This document shows positions 1 through 8,200 of a stretch of 64,000 nt of DNA, in pieces; positions within the stretch are counted from its first letter, which is position 1; the number at the start of each line of letters is the position of its first letter. Both the position numbers and the translations under genes were made by a program. The stretch covers positions 806,001-870,000 of the forward strand of contig CAVRYY010000002.1 in assembly GCA_963725655.1 (NCBI GenBank). The letters run 5' to 3'. Source of the stretch: CAVRXT01 sp963725655. GTDB lineage: Bacteria; Acidobacteriota; Terriglobia; Acidiferrales; UBA7541. The notes beneath the pieces are model-generated. The model saw only the letters and a list, made by a program, of their open reading frames with translations. It searched no databases and was not told where the DNA came from.

Positions 1-43
1 GGCTGCGACGACCCCGGTGGCTGCTAAAACGGTGACGCACTGA
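1..43 (+). CDS. C-terminal tail of upstream pilus gene (probably PilO), partial
   Basis: The frame starting at base 2 reads 13 residues (AATTPVAAKTVTH) and stops at the TGA at 41-43, whose last base is the first base of the next ATG (TGATG overlap). The Ala/Thr/Val-rich low-complexity tail cannot be identified by itself. Because pilP and pilQ follow immediately, and the standard order is pilM-N-O-P-Q, this is most simply the end of pilO. The identity is inferred from context only. Confidence 0.45.
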   Translation, partial: AATTPVAAKTVTH

Positions 44-555
44 TGACGGGGCAGGACAGAATGATGAGAATCGCAAAAATATCGGGAAACCTGCTGGCCG
101 CCACGGCATTGGTGGCGATGCTGATTCCGGGCGCGGGCGCGCAGACGCGTTCGAAGAGGAAAGCGGCCAAAGAAACGGCCGCACAAGCGCCGCCGGAAGG
201 TGCGGGAACCAAGCCGACGGCAGTCGCGCACCGGGACCCGTTCGAGCCACTGGTGGGGATTACCAAAGAGGGCGGCGCGGGACCGAATTTGCCGCCGGGG
301 AAGGCGGGACTGGTGATCGGAACGACGCGGGTGGACGGAACGGTGAAGTCTCCGGAGGGCATGTTGGCGGTGGTATCGAATCCGGAGCAGCGAGTTTATT
401 TCGTGCGGGAAGGTGACCGGCTGTACGACGGTCAAGTAGAAAAGATCGGGCTGGATGGGGTGGTATTCCGCGAGACCTCGAAAGATGCATTCGGCAAGCC
501 GGTGGAACGAGAAGTGACGAAACGCATCTACAACAGCGCAGGAGAGCAGCAATGA
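43..555 (+). CDS. pilP: Type IV pilus assembly protein PilP (lipoprotein-like periplasmic subunit)
   Basis: 170 residues, close to the usual PilP length. The first ~33 residues are a signal-type segment (NLLAATALVAMLIPGAGAQ), followed by a basic, disordered linker and, from about residue 65, the RDPFEPL motif with a C-terminal beta domain (VVSNPEQRVYFVREGDRLYDG) typical of PilP. PilP links the inner-membrane PilMNO complex to the secretin PilQ. I see no lipobox Cys in the signal segment, unlike proteobacterial PilP. The start overlaps the preceding stop (TGATG); ATG codons at 61 and 64 are alternatives. The stop overlaps the pilQ ATG by 4 bp (ATGA), which implies translational coupling. Confidence 0.85.
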   Translation: MTGQDRMMRIAKISGNLLAATALVAMLIPGAGAQTRSKRKAAKETAAQAPPEGAGTKPTAVAHRDPFEPLVGITKEGGAGPNLPPGKAGLVIGTTRVDGTVKSPEGMLAVVSNPEQRVYFVREGDRLYDGQVEKIGLDGVVFRETSKDAFGKPVEREVTKRIYNSAGEQQ

Positions 556-2837
556 GGAAGAATTTTCGGCCGTGGGCGGTCGCCGGCATGATGGTGGCGG
601 GCTTGCTACAAACGAGTGGAGTGTTGCTGGCAGAGACGGCGCCGGTGGTCCACGTGAACGCAGTGGTGAAGGATGGCACGGTCCGCCTGGAGGCAGAGGG
701 CACCGCGCCGTTCGAGTACACGACGTATCGTCCGAACAGCACGCTGTTCGTCGTGGACATCACCGGCGTGACGGTGGACATCGCGGGAGCGGGAGACGCG
801 CAGGTGGTGGATGCGGGTCCTGTGCGCAGCTACCGGCTGATCCCGTACGAGAGCGGCGACAAAGCCTCGACGCGGCTGGAAGTGCTGCTGCGAGCGGGCG
901 CGGAGCCGCGGATCGAGCGCGATAATGCGACTCATCTGACGGTGGTACTTGGCAACGCCGGGGCGAACGCGGGGACGAGCGCAACCCGTTCGGACACGCG
1001 AGCCGAGGCGGCGTCTGGCACGCCGACGGAATCGATTTCTGACGTGCACCTGGCGCAGGCCGGGCAACGCACGGTAGTGGACGTAACCGGAAGCGGCCAT
1101 TTGAATTATCACGTGATGCAGCTGAGCCACCCCGATCGTCTGGTGCTGGATTTCTCGGGTGCGCATCTGCGGACCGCGGAGAAGAGCATTCCGAGCAACC
1201 TGGACCCAGTGCGGGTGATTCGTCTGGCGCAGTTCCGGCCGGAAGTGGCCCGGGTAGTGATCGATCTGCGGCAGTCGGCGCCCTTTAGTGTGAGCGCGGA
1301 CGGCAACAGCGTGAAAGTGGAATTCATGCCGGTAAGTGATTCCAAGGCTCCGGTAGAGAAGACCACGGGCGCGACGACGGTAACGACCAAGGCGCACGTG
1401 GGGCAGGGATCGGCAAACGATTCAGTGGCGCGTAACGACTCGCCGCTGGCGCTGCCCGCTTCGCTGACCCAACCGAACGCGGCCATGGCGGAAATTGGAG
1501 CCTCGACTCCGGCGGCAGCAGCGGCGGCGTCACGCGCAGGAGCCGGAGTGCAGACGGTGCAGGCGACCGGGGTGGTTGGCGGGTACTCGGGTGAGCCGAT
1601 CTCGGTGAACCTGAAGGACGTCGACCTGCGAGATTTCTTCCGGCTGATCCACGAGATCAGCGGGCTGAACGTAGTGCTGGATCCCGGAGTAAAGGGATCG
1701 CTGACCATCGTCCTGGACGACGTACCGTGGGACCAGGCGCTGGACATCGTGCTGCAGAACAACGACCTGGACAAGCAGCTACAGGGCAACGTGCTGCGCA
1801 TCGCGACGAAGGATACGATCAAGAAGGAAGCCGAGCAGGAGCGCGATCTGGCTAAGGCGCAAGCGGAAGCGGCCGACGTGGTGACCACCACGCGGGTGCT
1901 GAGCTACGCGAAGTCCGACGACATGGTGAATACGCTGAAGAAGTTCCTTTCGGCGCGCGGCGATGTGCTGTCGGATTCGAGGTCGAACACGGTGATCATC
2001 CGCGACATACCGGCGGTGATCCCGGTGATGGACAACCTGATCCGGCAGTTGGATCGCCGGACGCAGCAAGTGGAAATCGAAGCGCGGGTGGTATCCGCCA
2101 GCCGGACGTTCGCCCGCGACGTTGGATCGCAGTTGGCGTTTGCGGCGGGCCGTGGAAACACCACGGTGGGCGGCAACCAACAGGTTGGAACCAGCTCGAT
2201 CGCTCGCCCCGGCGCACCGCCATTGACGGTACCCGGCGGCAGCTCGAGCCAAGGCTACCAGATGCCGCTGTCGACGGCGTTGGGAGCGGCGGTACCGACC
2301 AGCGGACTGAGCTACCTGTTTACCTCGGCCAACTTCGCGCTGGACTACGTAATTACCGCAGCGGAGACCAAGGGCGTAGGCAAGTTGCTCTCGAAGCCGA
2401 AGATCACCACGCAGAACAACCAGACGGCGACGATCAAGCAAGGAACCAAGCTGCCGGTGCAGACCATCGTCAACAACACCGTGTCGGTGCAGTTCATCGA
2501 CGTGGTGCTGGAGCTGCAGGTGACGCCGCAGATCACCGCGGACGGCAACGTGTTTATGGACGTGAAAGTAACCAACGACCAGATCGACTCCGCTATTCCG
2601 CGAGTGCAAGGAATTCCGGCAATCGATACGCAATCGATCGAAAACCGAATTCTGGTGAACGATGGCGGAACGGTGATGATGGGCGGGATTATCGTCTCGA
2701 ACCAGCAGACCTCGATCAACGAGGTGCCGATCCTGGGCAGCTTGCCGCTGGTGGGCAACCTGTTCAAGCGCAGCACTGTGTCGGTCACTTCGCAGGAGTT
2801 GATGTTTTTCCTGACGCCGCGGATCATGCCTGGATAG
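552..2837 (+). CDS. pilQ: Type IV pilus secretin PilQ
   Basis: 761 residues. In order: signal peptide (to about residue 28), an N-terminal AMIN-like domain (about 30-130), a second AMIN domain (about 160-260, with DVHLAQAGQRTVVDVTGSG), a Ser/Ala-rich linker, an STN/secretin-N1 domain (about 350-430, SVNLKDVDLRDFFRLIHEIS), a NolW-type domain (about 440-510) and the C-terminal secretin barrel (VPILGSLPLVGNLFK, then SQELMFFLTPRIM at the end). It forms the outer-membrane pore through which type IV pili extend. The pair of AMIN domains suggests peptidoglycan anchoring. The gene overlaps pilP by 4 bp and is followed after 49 nt by pepP. Confidence 0.95.
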   Translation: MRKNFRPWAVAGMMVAGLLQTSGVLLAETAPVVHVNAVVKDGTVRLEAEGTAPFEYTTYRPNSTLFVVDITGVTVDIAGAGDAQVVDAGPVRSYRLIPYESGDKASTRLEVLLRAGAEPRIERDNATHLTVVLGNAGANAGTSATRSDTRAEAASGTPTESISDVHLAQAGQRTVVDVTGSGHLNYHVMQLSHPDRLVLDFSGAHLRTAEKSIPSNLDPVRVIRLAQFRPEVARVVIDLRQSAPFSVSADGNSVKVEFMPVSDSKAPVEKTTGATTVTTKAHVGQGSANDSVARNDSPLALPASLTQPNAAMAEIGASTPAAAAAASRAGAGVQTVQATGVVGGYSGEPISVNLKDVDLRDFFRLIHEISGLNVVLDPGVKGSLTIVLDDVPWDQALDIVLQNNDLDKQLQGNVLRIATKDTIKKEAEQERDLAKAQAEAADVVTTTRVLSYAKSDDMVNTLKKFLSARGDVLSDSRSNTVIIRDIPAVIPVMDNLIRQLDRRTQQVEIEARVVSASRTFARDVGSQLAFAAGRGNTTVGGNQQVGTSSIARPGAPPLTVPGGSSSQGYQMPLSTALGAAVPTSGLSYLFTSANFALDYVITAAETKGVGKLLSKPKITTQNNQTATIKQGTKLPVQTIVNNTVSVQFIDVVLELQVTPQITADGNVFMDVKVTNDQIDSAIPRVQGIPAIDTQSIENRILVNDGGTVMMGGIIVSNQQTSINEVPILGSLPLVGNLFKRSTVSVTSQELMFFLTPRIMPG

Positions 2838-2886
2838 CCGCCCGCCTGGAACGGGAAGTTCCGGGAGCGGAGATCGAAGCAGCAAA

Positions 2887-3993
2887 TTGCCGGCGGCATA
2901 CAAATCGCAAGCAGAAAACTTCCGGAGGCGCCTCGAGCGGCTCCGGAAGTTTCTTTTTACGCAGCCAGTGGAAGCCTTGCTGGTTACCCACCCACCGAAC
3001 ATTTTCTATCTGAGCGGGTTTACGGGCAGTTCGGGGGTGCTGTTGGTGGAGGCGGAGCGGGCGACGCTGTTCACCGATAACCGGTACACGGTGCAGGCCA
3101 AAGACGAGGTTTGTGGCGCGCGGGTGGAGATTACCGGCAAGCCGGGCCTGGTGGCCGCAGGAATGAGGCTGGCGAGCCTACGGGGCCGGGTACGGGCCGG
3201 GTTCGCGCCAGAGCAACTAACGGTGGGGCAACGGGAGGCGGTGGGCAAGGCGGCGGGGAAACGCGTGCGGTGGACGGCGGTACAAGGGGCGGTGGAGACG
3301 CTGCGCGGGGTAAAGGACGACGGCGAGATCGAGGTAATGCGGGAAGCGGCGATTCTGGCGGGCCGGGTGTGGGAGTCGGTGCTGAAGCTGGTGAAGCCGG
3401 GAGTAACGGAAATCGAGCTGGCGGCGGAGATCGAGTACGGCATGCGGATGGGTGGGGCGACCGGGCCGGCGTTCGATACCATCGTGGCGTCGGGCCCCCG
3501 GGCGGCGCTGCCACACGGGCGGGCGAGTGCTAAGCCGCTCGAAAAAAACGAATTGGTGGTGTTTGACCTGGGTGCTATACTCCGCGGTTATTGCAGCGAT
3601 ATTACGCGGACGGTGTACTTGGGACGAGCGCCGCGGAAGATAAAGAGCTGGTACGCAGCGGTGCTGGAAGCGCAAGAGGCGGCCCGCGCGGCGGTTAAGC
3701 CCGGAGTGGCGGCGGGGGAAGTGGACGCCGCGGCACGAGGGGTGCTGGACAGCCGAGGCTTGGGGAAAAGGTTTACGCACAGCACCGGCCACGGGCTGGG
3801 AATTGAAGTGCACGAGGCCCCCCGGCTGGGACGCGGAGTGGAAAGCCGGTTAGCAGCCGGAAACGTGGTAACGATCGAGCCCGGAGTGTATATCGAAGGA
3901 ACGGGCGGCATCCGGATTGAGGACGACATCTGGGTGCGAGCTGGCGGGGCGGAGACCCTGAGCCAGGCACGACGCGAACTTCTCGAGCTTTAA
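2887..3993 (+). CDS. pepP: Xaa-Pro aminopeptidase-type M24 metallopeptidase
   Basis: 368 residues from a TTG start. No in-frame ATG exists before the conserved region, and the family N-terminus (RRLERLRKFL...ALLVT, then NIFYLSGFTGSSG) is already present by residue 15, so translation must begin upstream of or inside the 2916-2958 hairpin. Residues ~8-130 form the creatinase N-terminal domain; the rest is the pita-bread M24 fold with the two-metal ligand set visible as FDLGAI and CSDITRT (both Asp), STGHGLG (His), TIEPGVY and RIEDD (Glu). It removes N-terminal residues preceding proline. The stop codon is directly followed by the accB ATG. Of M24 types (PepP, PepQ, MAP), the N-terminal domain favours aminopeptidase P. 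Confidence 0.88.
   Translation: MPAAYKSQAENFRRRLERLRKFLFTQPVEALLVTHPPNIFYLSGFTGSSGVLLVEAERATLFTDNRYTVQAKDEVCGARVEITGKPGLVAAGMRLASLRGRVRAGFAPEQLTVGQREAVGKAAGKRVRWTAVQGAVETLRGVKDDGEIEVMREAAILAGRVWESVLKLVKPGVTEIELAAEIEYGMRMGGATGPAFDTIVASGPRAALPHGRASAKPLEKNELVVFDLGAILRGYCSDITRTVYLGRAPRKIKSWYAAVLEAQEAARAAVKPGVAAGEVDAAARGVLDSRGLGKRFTHSTGHGLGIEVHEAPRLGRGVESRLAAGNVVTIEPGVYIEGTGGIRIEDDIWVRAGGAETLSQARRELLEL
2916..2958 (+). terminator. Terminator-like hairpin lying inside the start of pepP
   Basis: A 12-bp perfect inverted repeat (AAACTTCCGGAG at 2916-2927, CTCCGGAAGTTT at 2941-2952) with a 13-nt loop is followed by C and five T (2953-2958). This has the form of an intrinsic terminator for pilQ but sits in codons 10-24 of pepP. 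Upstream, GGAAGTT at 2854-2860 can pair with AACTTCC at 2917-2923, so an alternative fold that disrupts the terminator is possible. Whether it works as an attenuator is inference. Confidence 0.55.
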
Positions 3994-4557
3994 ATGGCCA
4001 AGCAAAAAGAGACCCCCCGACAACCCGCGCGCGAAATATCCGGCGTAAACCTCTCCGAAATCGAGTCTCTGCTGGATTTCATGGAGAAGCACGGGCTGGA
4101 GGAATTTGAGTATCAGCGCGGGGACTTGCATATCCGCCTGCGGAAGGCGACCTCCGGCGGCGGTGGCTACCGCACGGTAGGGACTCCGGACATCGTAATC
4201 GCCGATCGTGGCAGCAGCGGATCGGGCGCACCGCGGACATCGGAAGGCGGTTCTCAGGAGGCCACCAGGCCCAAGGACGCTGCGACCGAAGCCGGCCGGG
4301 GCGACGACCTGCACGTCATCAAGTCTCCTATTGTAGGGACTTTCTACGCCTCGCCCACCCCAGGGGCTCCGGCGTTTGTGAAAGCGGGAGACCGTGTGGA
4401 GCAGGGGCAGGTGCTGTGCATCATCGAAGCGATGAAGTTGATGAATGAGATCGAAGCGGAAGTGGCCGGCGAAGTGATTCGCATCCTGGTAGAAAACGGG
4501 CAGCCGGTGGAGTATGGCGAACCGCTGTTCGGCATTCATCCCCACCGAAAGAAGTAG
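3994..4557 (+). CDS. accB: Biotin carboxyl carrier protein of acetyl-CoA carboxylase
   Basis: 187 residues. The C-terminal ~80 residues are a biotinyl domain with the lysine-attachment motif EAMKLMNEIEAE (biotin on the Lys of AMKLM), preceded by the typical PIVGTFYASPTPGAPAFVK thumb-region sequence. The N-terminus (NLSEIESLLDFMEKHGLEEFEYQRG) is the usual dimer-forming helix, then a flexible Gly/Ser/Pro-rich linker. The start ATG immediately follows the pepP stop codon (0 nt), and accC starts 25 nt after its own stop. With AccC it forms the biotin carboxylase half of acetyl-CoA carboxylase for malonyl-CoA synthesis; accA and accD are not in the window. Confidence 0.96.
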   Translation: MAKQKETPRQPAREISGVNLSEIESLLDFMEKHGLEEFEYQRGDLHIRLRKATSGGGGYRTVGTPDIVIADRGSSGSGAPRTSEGGSQEATRPKDAATEAGRGDDLHVIKSPIVGTFYASPTPGAPAFVKAGDRVEQGQVLCIIEAMKLMNEIEAEVAGEVIRILVENGQPVEYGEPLFGIHPHRKK

Positions 4558-4582
4558 TACGAGCACCCAAACGTCGAGGCCA

Positions 4583-5932
4583 ATGTTTCGAAAGATTCTA
4601 ATCGCGAATCGCGGCGAGATTGCGCTGCGCATCCTGGGAGCGTGCCGGGAGCTGGGTATCGAGACGGTAGCGGTGTATTCGGAAGCGGACCGGAATTCGC
4701 TGCACGTGCGGTTCGCGGATGAAGCGGTATGCATCGGACCGCCGCGGACGACGGAAAGCTACCTGAACATCCCGCAAGTGATCAGCGCCGCCGAGATTAC
4801 CAACGTCGACGCCATCCATCCCGGGTACGGCTTCCTTTCTGAGAATGCGAACTTCGCGGAAGTGTGCGAATCCTCGCACATCACTTTTATCGGGCCGACG
4901 CCGAACGTGATTCGGATGATGGGAGAGAAGGATCGCGCGCGGCAGGAAATGGCGGCGGCGGGGATGCCGGTGATTCCGGGCAGCAAAGGGCTGGTGGAGG
5001 ACGAAGCCAGCGCGCGGGCGACCGCGGCGGAAATCGGCTTTCCCGTCCTGATCAAGGCGTCGGAAGGCGGCGGCGGGCGGGGAATGAAGATCGTGCGCTC
5101 GGCGGCCGAGCTGATCCCGGCGTTCACGGCGACGCGGGCGGAAGCGGAGCGCGTTTTCGGCTGCGGCAACGTGTACATGGAAAAGCTGATCGAACGGCCG
5201 CGGCACATCGAGTTCCAGGTGATGGGCGACCGTCACGGGAACGTGATGCATCTGGGCGAGCGGGAGTGTTCGATCCAGCGGCGGCACCAGAAAGTGCTGG
5301 AGGAATCGCCGTCGACGGCGGTGACGCCGAAGATGCGCGAGAAGATCGGCAAGCAGGTGGTGGACGCGCTGAAGAAGGTGGAATACTCGAGCGCCGGAAC
5401 GGTGGAGCTGCTGCTGGACGAAAAAGACAATCTTTACTTCATCGAGATGAACGCGCGCATTCAGGTGGAGCATCCGGTGACGGAGATGGTTTCCGGGGTG
5501 GACCTGGTGAAGTCGCAAATCCGGATCGCGGCGGGCGAGAAGCTGGCGGATGTGGTGGGGAAGGTGGAATTCCGGGGACACGCGATCGAGTGCCGGATCA
5601 ATGCGGAAGACCCAGAGACGTTTATACCGTCGGCGGGGCGGCTGTCGGTGTTTCGCGTGCCGGGCGGGCCGGGCATCCGAGTGGATACCGCGGCGTATAC
5701 CGATGGGGTGATTCCGCCGTACTACGATTCACTGGTGGCGAAGGTGATCGCGCACGGGCGGGACCGGACGGAGTCAATCGCGCGGATGAAACGGGCGTTG
5801 AACGAGCTGGTGATCGAAGGGATTCACACCACCATCCCGATGCACCAAAGAATTTTGGCGGACTCGGACTTCGTGGCGGGAAATTTCGACACGCATTTTC
5901 TGGACCGCTACGCGACCGTGGCCGCGCGATAG
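4583..5932 (+). CDS. accC: Biotin carboxylase subunit of acetyl-CoA carboxylase
   Basis: 449 residues, the normal AccC length. The start at ATG 4583 gives the canonical N-terminus MFRKILIANRGEIALRI; a longer in-frame extension to 4514 would overlap accB and lacks homology. The ATP-grasp core shows the Gly-rich ASEGGGGRGMK loop (about residue 160), the ERECSIQRRHQK motif and the FIEMNARIQVEHPVTEMV signature (about residues 290-306). It carboxylates biotin on AccB using ATP and bicarbonate. thiE starts 2 nt after the stop, so the genes are almost certainly cotranscribed. Confidence 0.97.
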   Translation: MFRKILIANRGEIALRILGACRELGIETVAVYSEADRNSLHVRFADEAVCIGPPRTTESYLNIPQVISAAEITNVDAIHPGYGFLSENANFAEVCESSHITFIGPTPNVIRMMGEKDRARQEMAAAGMPVIPGSKGLVEDEASARATAAEIGFPVLIKASEGGGGRGMKIVRSAAELIPAFTATRAEAERVFGCGNVYMEKLIERPRHIEFQVMGDRHGNVMHLGERECSIQRRHQKVLEESPSTAVTPKMREKIGKQVVDALKKVEYSSAGTVELLLDEKDNLYFIEMNARIQVEHPVTEMVSGVDLVKSQIRIAAGEKLADVVGKVEFRGHAIECRINAEDPETFIPSAGRLSVFRVPGGPGIRVDTAAYTDGVIPPYYDSLVAKVIAHGRDRTESIARMKRALNELVIEGIHTTIPMHQRILADSDFVAGNFDTHFLDRYATVAAR

Positions 5933-5934
5933 CA

Positions 5935-6588
5935 ATGGCCGTGAAATTCGCGAGCGTCTACGTGATTTTGGACGCCGCGTCGGTGCCGCCCGGGCGGCTG
6001 ATGGATATCGCGCAGGAAATACTGGAAGCGGGCGCGCGGCCGGTGCAGTACCGCGACAAGGCAGCGAGTTCGCGGGAGCTATTCGAGCGCGGGCGGGAAT
6101 TGGTGCAGCGGGCGCGGGCCGCGAATGCGGCCATGATCATCAACGATCGCGCGGACATCGCGATGATGTGCGGTGCCGCCGGGGTGCACGTAGGGCAAGA
6201 CGATATCGGAGTGGAAGCGGCGCGCGCGGTTTGCGGGGCAGGGCGGATGGTCGGGGTATCGACGCACACGCTGCAGCAAGTGCGCGCTGCGGATCGGACC
6301 TCCGCCGACTACATCGCGATCGGGCCGATTTTCCGGACCAGCACCAAGGCGAATGCGGACCCGGTAGTGGGGCTCGAAACGATCTCCGAGGCGCGGAAAT
6401 TGACGTCCAAGCCGCTGGTGGCCATCGGCGGTATTACCCTCGACAATGCCGCGGAAGTCTGGCAGGCTGGCGCGGATTGTGTGGCGGTGGTGCGAGATAT
6501 TCTCGGGGCGGAGTCGCCCGGCGCGCGAACCCAGGAATATCTGGAGCGGGCCAAGCGGTTGTCTCGTACGGATGATTTGAGCTGGTGA
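5935..6588 (+). CDS. thiE: Thiamine-phosphate synthase
   Basis: 217 residues, a TIM barrel of the ThiE/TenI type. Visible motifs are the substrate/phosphate loops QYRDKAASSRE, INDRADIAMMCGAAGVHVGQDD, GPIFRTSTKANADPVVG and AIGGITLDNAAEVWQAGAD. ThiE joins the thiazole phosphate and HMP pyrophosphate to give thiamine phosphate. The conserved QYRDK (Lys) and the NDR segment argue for a genuine ThiE rather than the TenI regulator, whose active site is partly lost. The ATG lies 2 nt after accC. The same frame stays open far upstream within accC, but that part has no homology and is ignored. Confidence 0.92.
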   Translation: MAVKFASVYVILDAASVPPGRLMDIAQEILEAGARPVQYRDKAASSRELFERGRELVQRARAANAAMIINDRADIAMMCGAAGVHVGQDDIGVEAARAVCGAGRMVGVSTHTLQQVRAADRTSADYIAIGPIFRTSTKANADPVVGLETISEARKLTSKPLVAIGGITLDNAAEVWQAGADCVAVVRDILGAESPGARTQEYLERAKRLSRTDDLSW

Positions 6589-6605
6589 GCTTCAGGGGAT
6601 CCAGA

Positions 6606-8159
6606 ATGGCCAATCGCGCTGAGGCTCTCCCAACTTCCTCCGGTAGTCCTGAACTAATCAAAGGTCTGGGTCTTTTCGATTCGACGATGATCGTGGCGGG
6701 GTCGATGATCGGCTCCGGGATATTCATCGTGTCGGCGGATATCGCCCGGCAGGTGCAAAGCCCGGGGCTGCTGCTGACGGTGTGGGTAGCGACCGGCGTG
6801 ATGACCATGATCGGAGCGCTGAGCTACGGCGAGCTGGCGGCGGCGATGCCCAAGGCCGGCGGGCAGTATGTGTACCTGCGCGAGTCGCTGGGCCCGCTGT
6901 GGGGATTTCTGTACGGCTGGACGATGCTGCTGGTGATTCAGACGGCGACGATCGCGGCGGTGGCGATCGCGTTTGCGAAATTCACCGGGGTAATTTTTCC
7001 GTTTTTCTCGGCGCAGGGCTGGATCTGGAAATTTGGGACGTTCGGGCCGTGGACGTTCTGGTTCGGCGCGCTGGGACCGTATAACGTGGGGCTGAACACG
7101 CAAAACCTGCTGGCGATCGCGTCGATCATTCTGCTGACGTGGCTGAACACGCACGGGCTGCGGGTGGGATCGATCGTGCAGAATGTTTTCACCGTGGCGA
7201 AAACCGGGTCGCTGGCGGCGCTGGCCGCTTTGGGAGCGTTCTTTGCGACGGAGGCGGCGCGCAGCGGGAACTTCAGCGGTTTTTGGCGCAATGCCGGACT
7301 GCATACGATGCACGCGTATCCGCCCGGGCAAGGCACGTGGATGATCGGGACGATCTCGCTGGTGGCGGTGGCCATGGTGGGGTCGCTATTTTCGTCGGAT
7401 GCGTGGAACAACATCACGTTCACCGCGGCGGAAGTGAAAAATCCGAGCCGCAATTTGCCGTTGTCACTGGTGATGGGTTCGGGACTGGTGACGGGATTAT
7501 ACCTGCTGGTGAATTTCACTTACCTTCGAGTGCTGCCGCTGATGGGCGATCCGGCGGGGCTGACGCCACTGGCGCGGGGAATTCAGTTCGCGGCGCAGGA
7601 CCGGGTGGCGACGTCGGTGGCGGAGGTGGTGTTCGGGCCGGCGGGCGCGGTGGTGATGGCGGTGGCGATCCTGATTTCGGGCTTCGGATGCAACAACGGG
7701 CTGATCCTTTCGGGCGCGCGGATTTACTACGCGATGGCGAAGGACGGGCTGTTCTTCAAGTGGGTGGGGAAAGTGAATAAGCACCATGCGCCGGCGGCAG
7801 CGCTGGTGATTCAGGGAGTGTGGTGTTCGGTGCTGTGCCTCTCGGGGACCTATGGGCAGTTGCTGGACTTCCTGATCTTCGCGGTGCTGATTTTTTATAT
7901 ACTCACGCTGGGAGGGCTATTCGTGCTGCGGGTGAAACGGCCAGAGATGCCGCGGCCGTACCGGGCGTTCGGGTATCCGGTGCTGCCGCTGATTTATATC
8001 GCGATGGCGGTTTTTATCGAGGTGCAACTGCTGAGGTATAAGCCGCAATATACCTGGCCGGGGCTGATCATTGTGATTCTGGGAGTGCCGGTGTATTGGA
8101 TCTGGAAGTGGCGAGCGGGCGCGGGTTCGGGAGAAGTGGGTAGCGAACCGGCGGAATAG
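6606..8159 (+). CDS. APC-superfamily amino acid permease (LAT/exchanger-like)
   Basis: 517 residues with about 12 predicted membrane segments. The N-terminal LFDSTMIVAGSMIGSGIFIV segment is the substrate-backbone-binding motif of APC transporters. SYGELAAAMPKAGGQYVYL and FGCNNGLILSGARIYYAMAKDG are typical of the L-type amino acid exchanger group. ATG 6606 is preferred because AGGGGA lies 8 nt upstream; a GTG at 6585 overlapping the thiE stop is possible. Substrate cannot be assigned. It ends 41 nt before a second, different APC permease, so the two are probably expressed together. No paired heavy-chain or enzyme partner is nearby. Confidence 0.85.
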   Translation: MANRAEALPTSSGSPELIKGLGLFDSTMIVAGSMIGSGIFIVSADIARQVQSPGLLLTVWVATGVMTMIGALSYGELAAAMPKAGGQYVYLRESLGPLWGFLYGWTMLLVIQTATIAAVAIAFAKFTGVIFPFFSAQGWIWKFGTFGPWTFWFGALGPYNVGLNTQNLLAIASIILLTWLNTHGLRVGSIVQNVFTVAKTGSLAALAALGAFFATEAARSGNFSGFWRNAGLHTMHAYPPGQGTWMIGTISLVAVAMVGSLFSSDAWNNITFTAAEVKNPSRNLPLSLVMGSGLVTGLYLLVNFTYLRVLPLMGDPAGLTPLARGIQFAAQDRVATSVAEVVFGPAGAVVMAVAILISGFGCNNGLILSGARIYYAMAKDGLFFKWVGKVNKHHAPAAALVIQGVWCSVLCLSGTYGQLLDFLIFAVLIFYILTLGGLFVLRVKRPEMPRPYRAFGYPVLPLIYIAMAVFIEVQLLRYKPQYTWPGLIIVILGVPVYWIWKWRAGAGSGEVGSEPAE

Positions 8160-8200
8160 GGATTTGGTTCTATGGTTCGCTGAAGGCGAGCGGAGGGTAA

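Noticed and set aside
4864..6588. 574-residue frame covering accC and thiE
   Set aside because: Only the last 217 residues (thiE from 5935) show homology; the rest overlaps accC in another frame.
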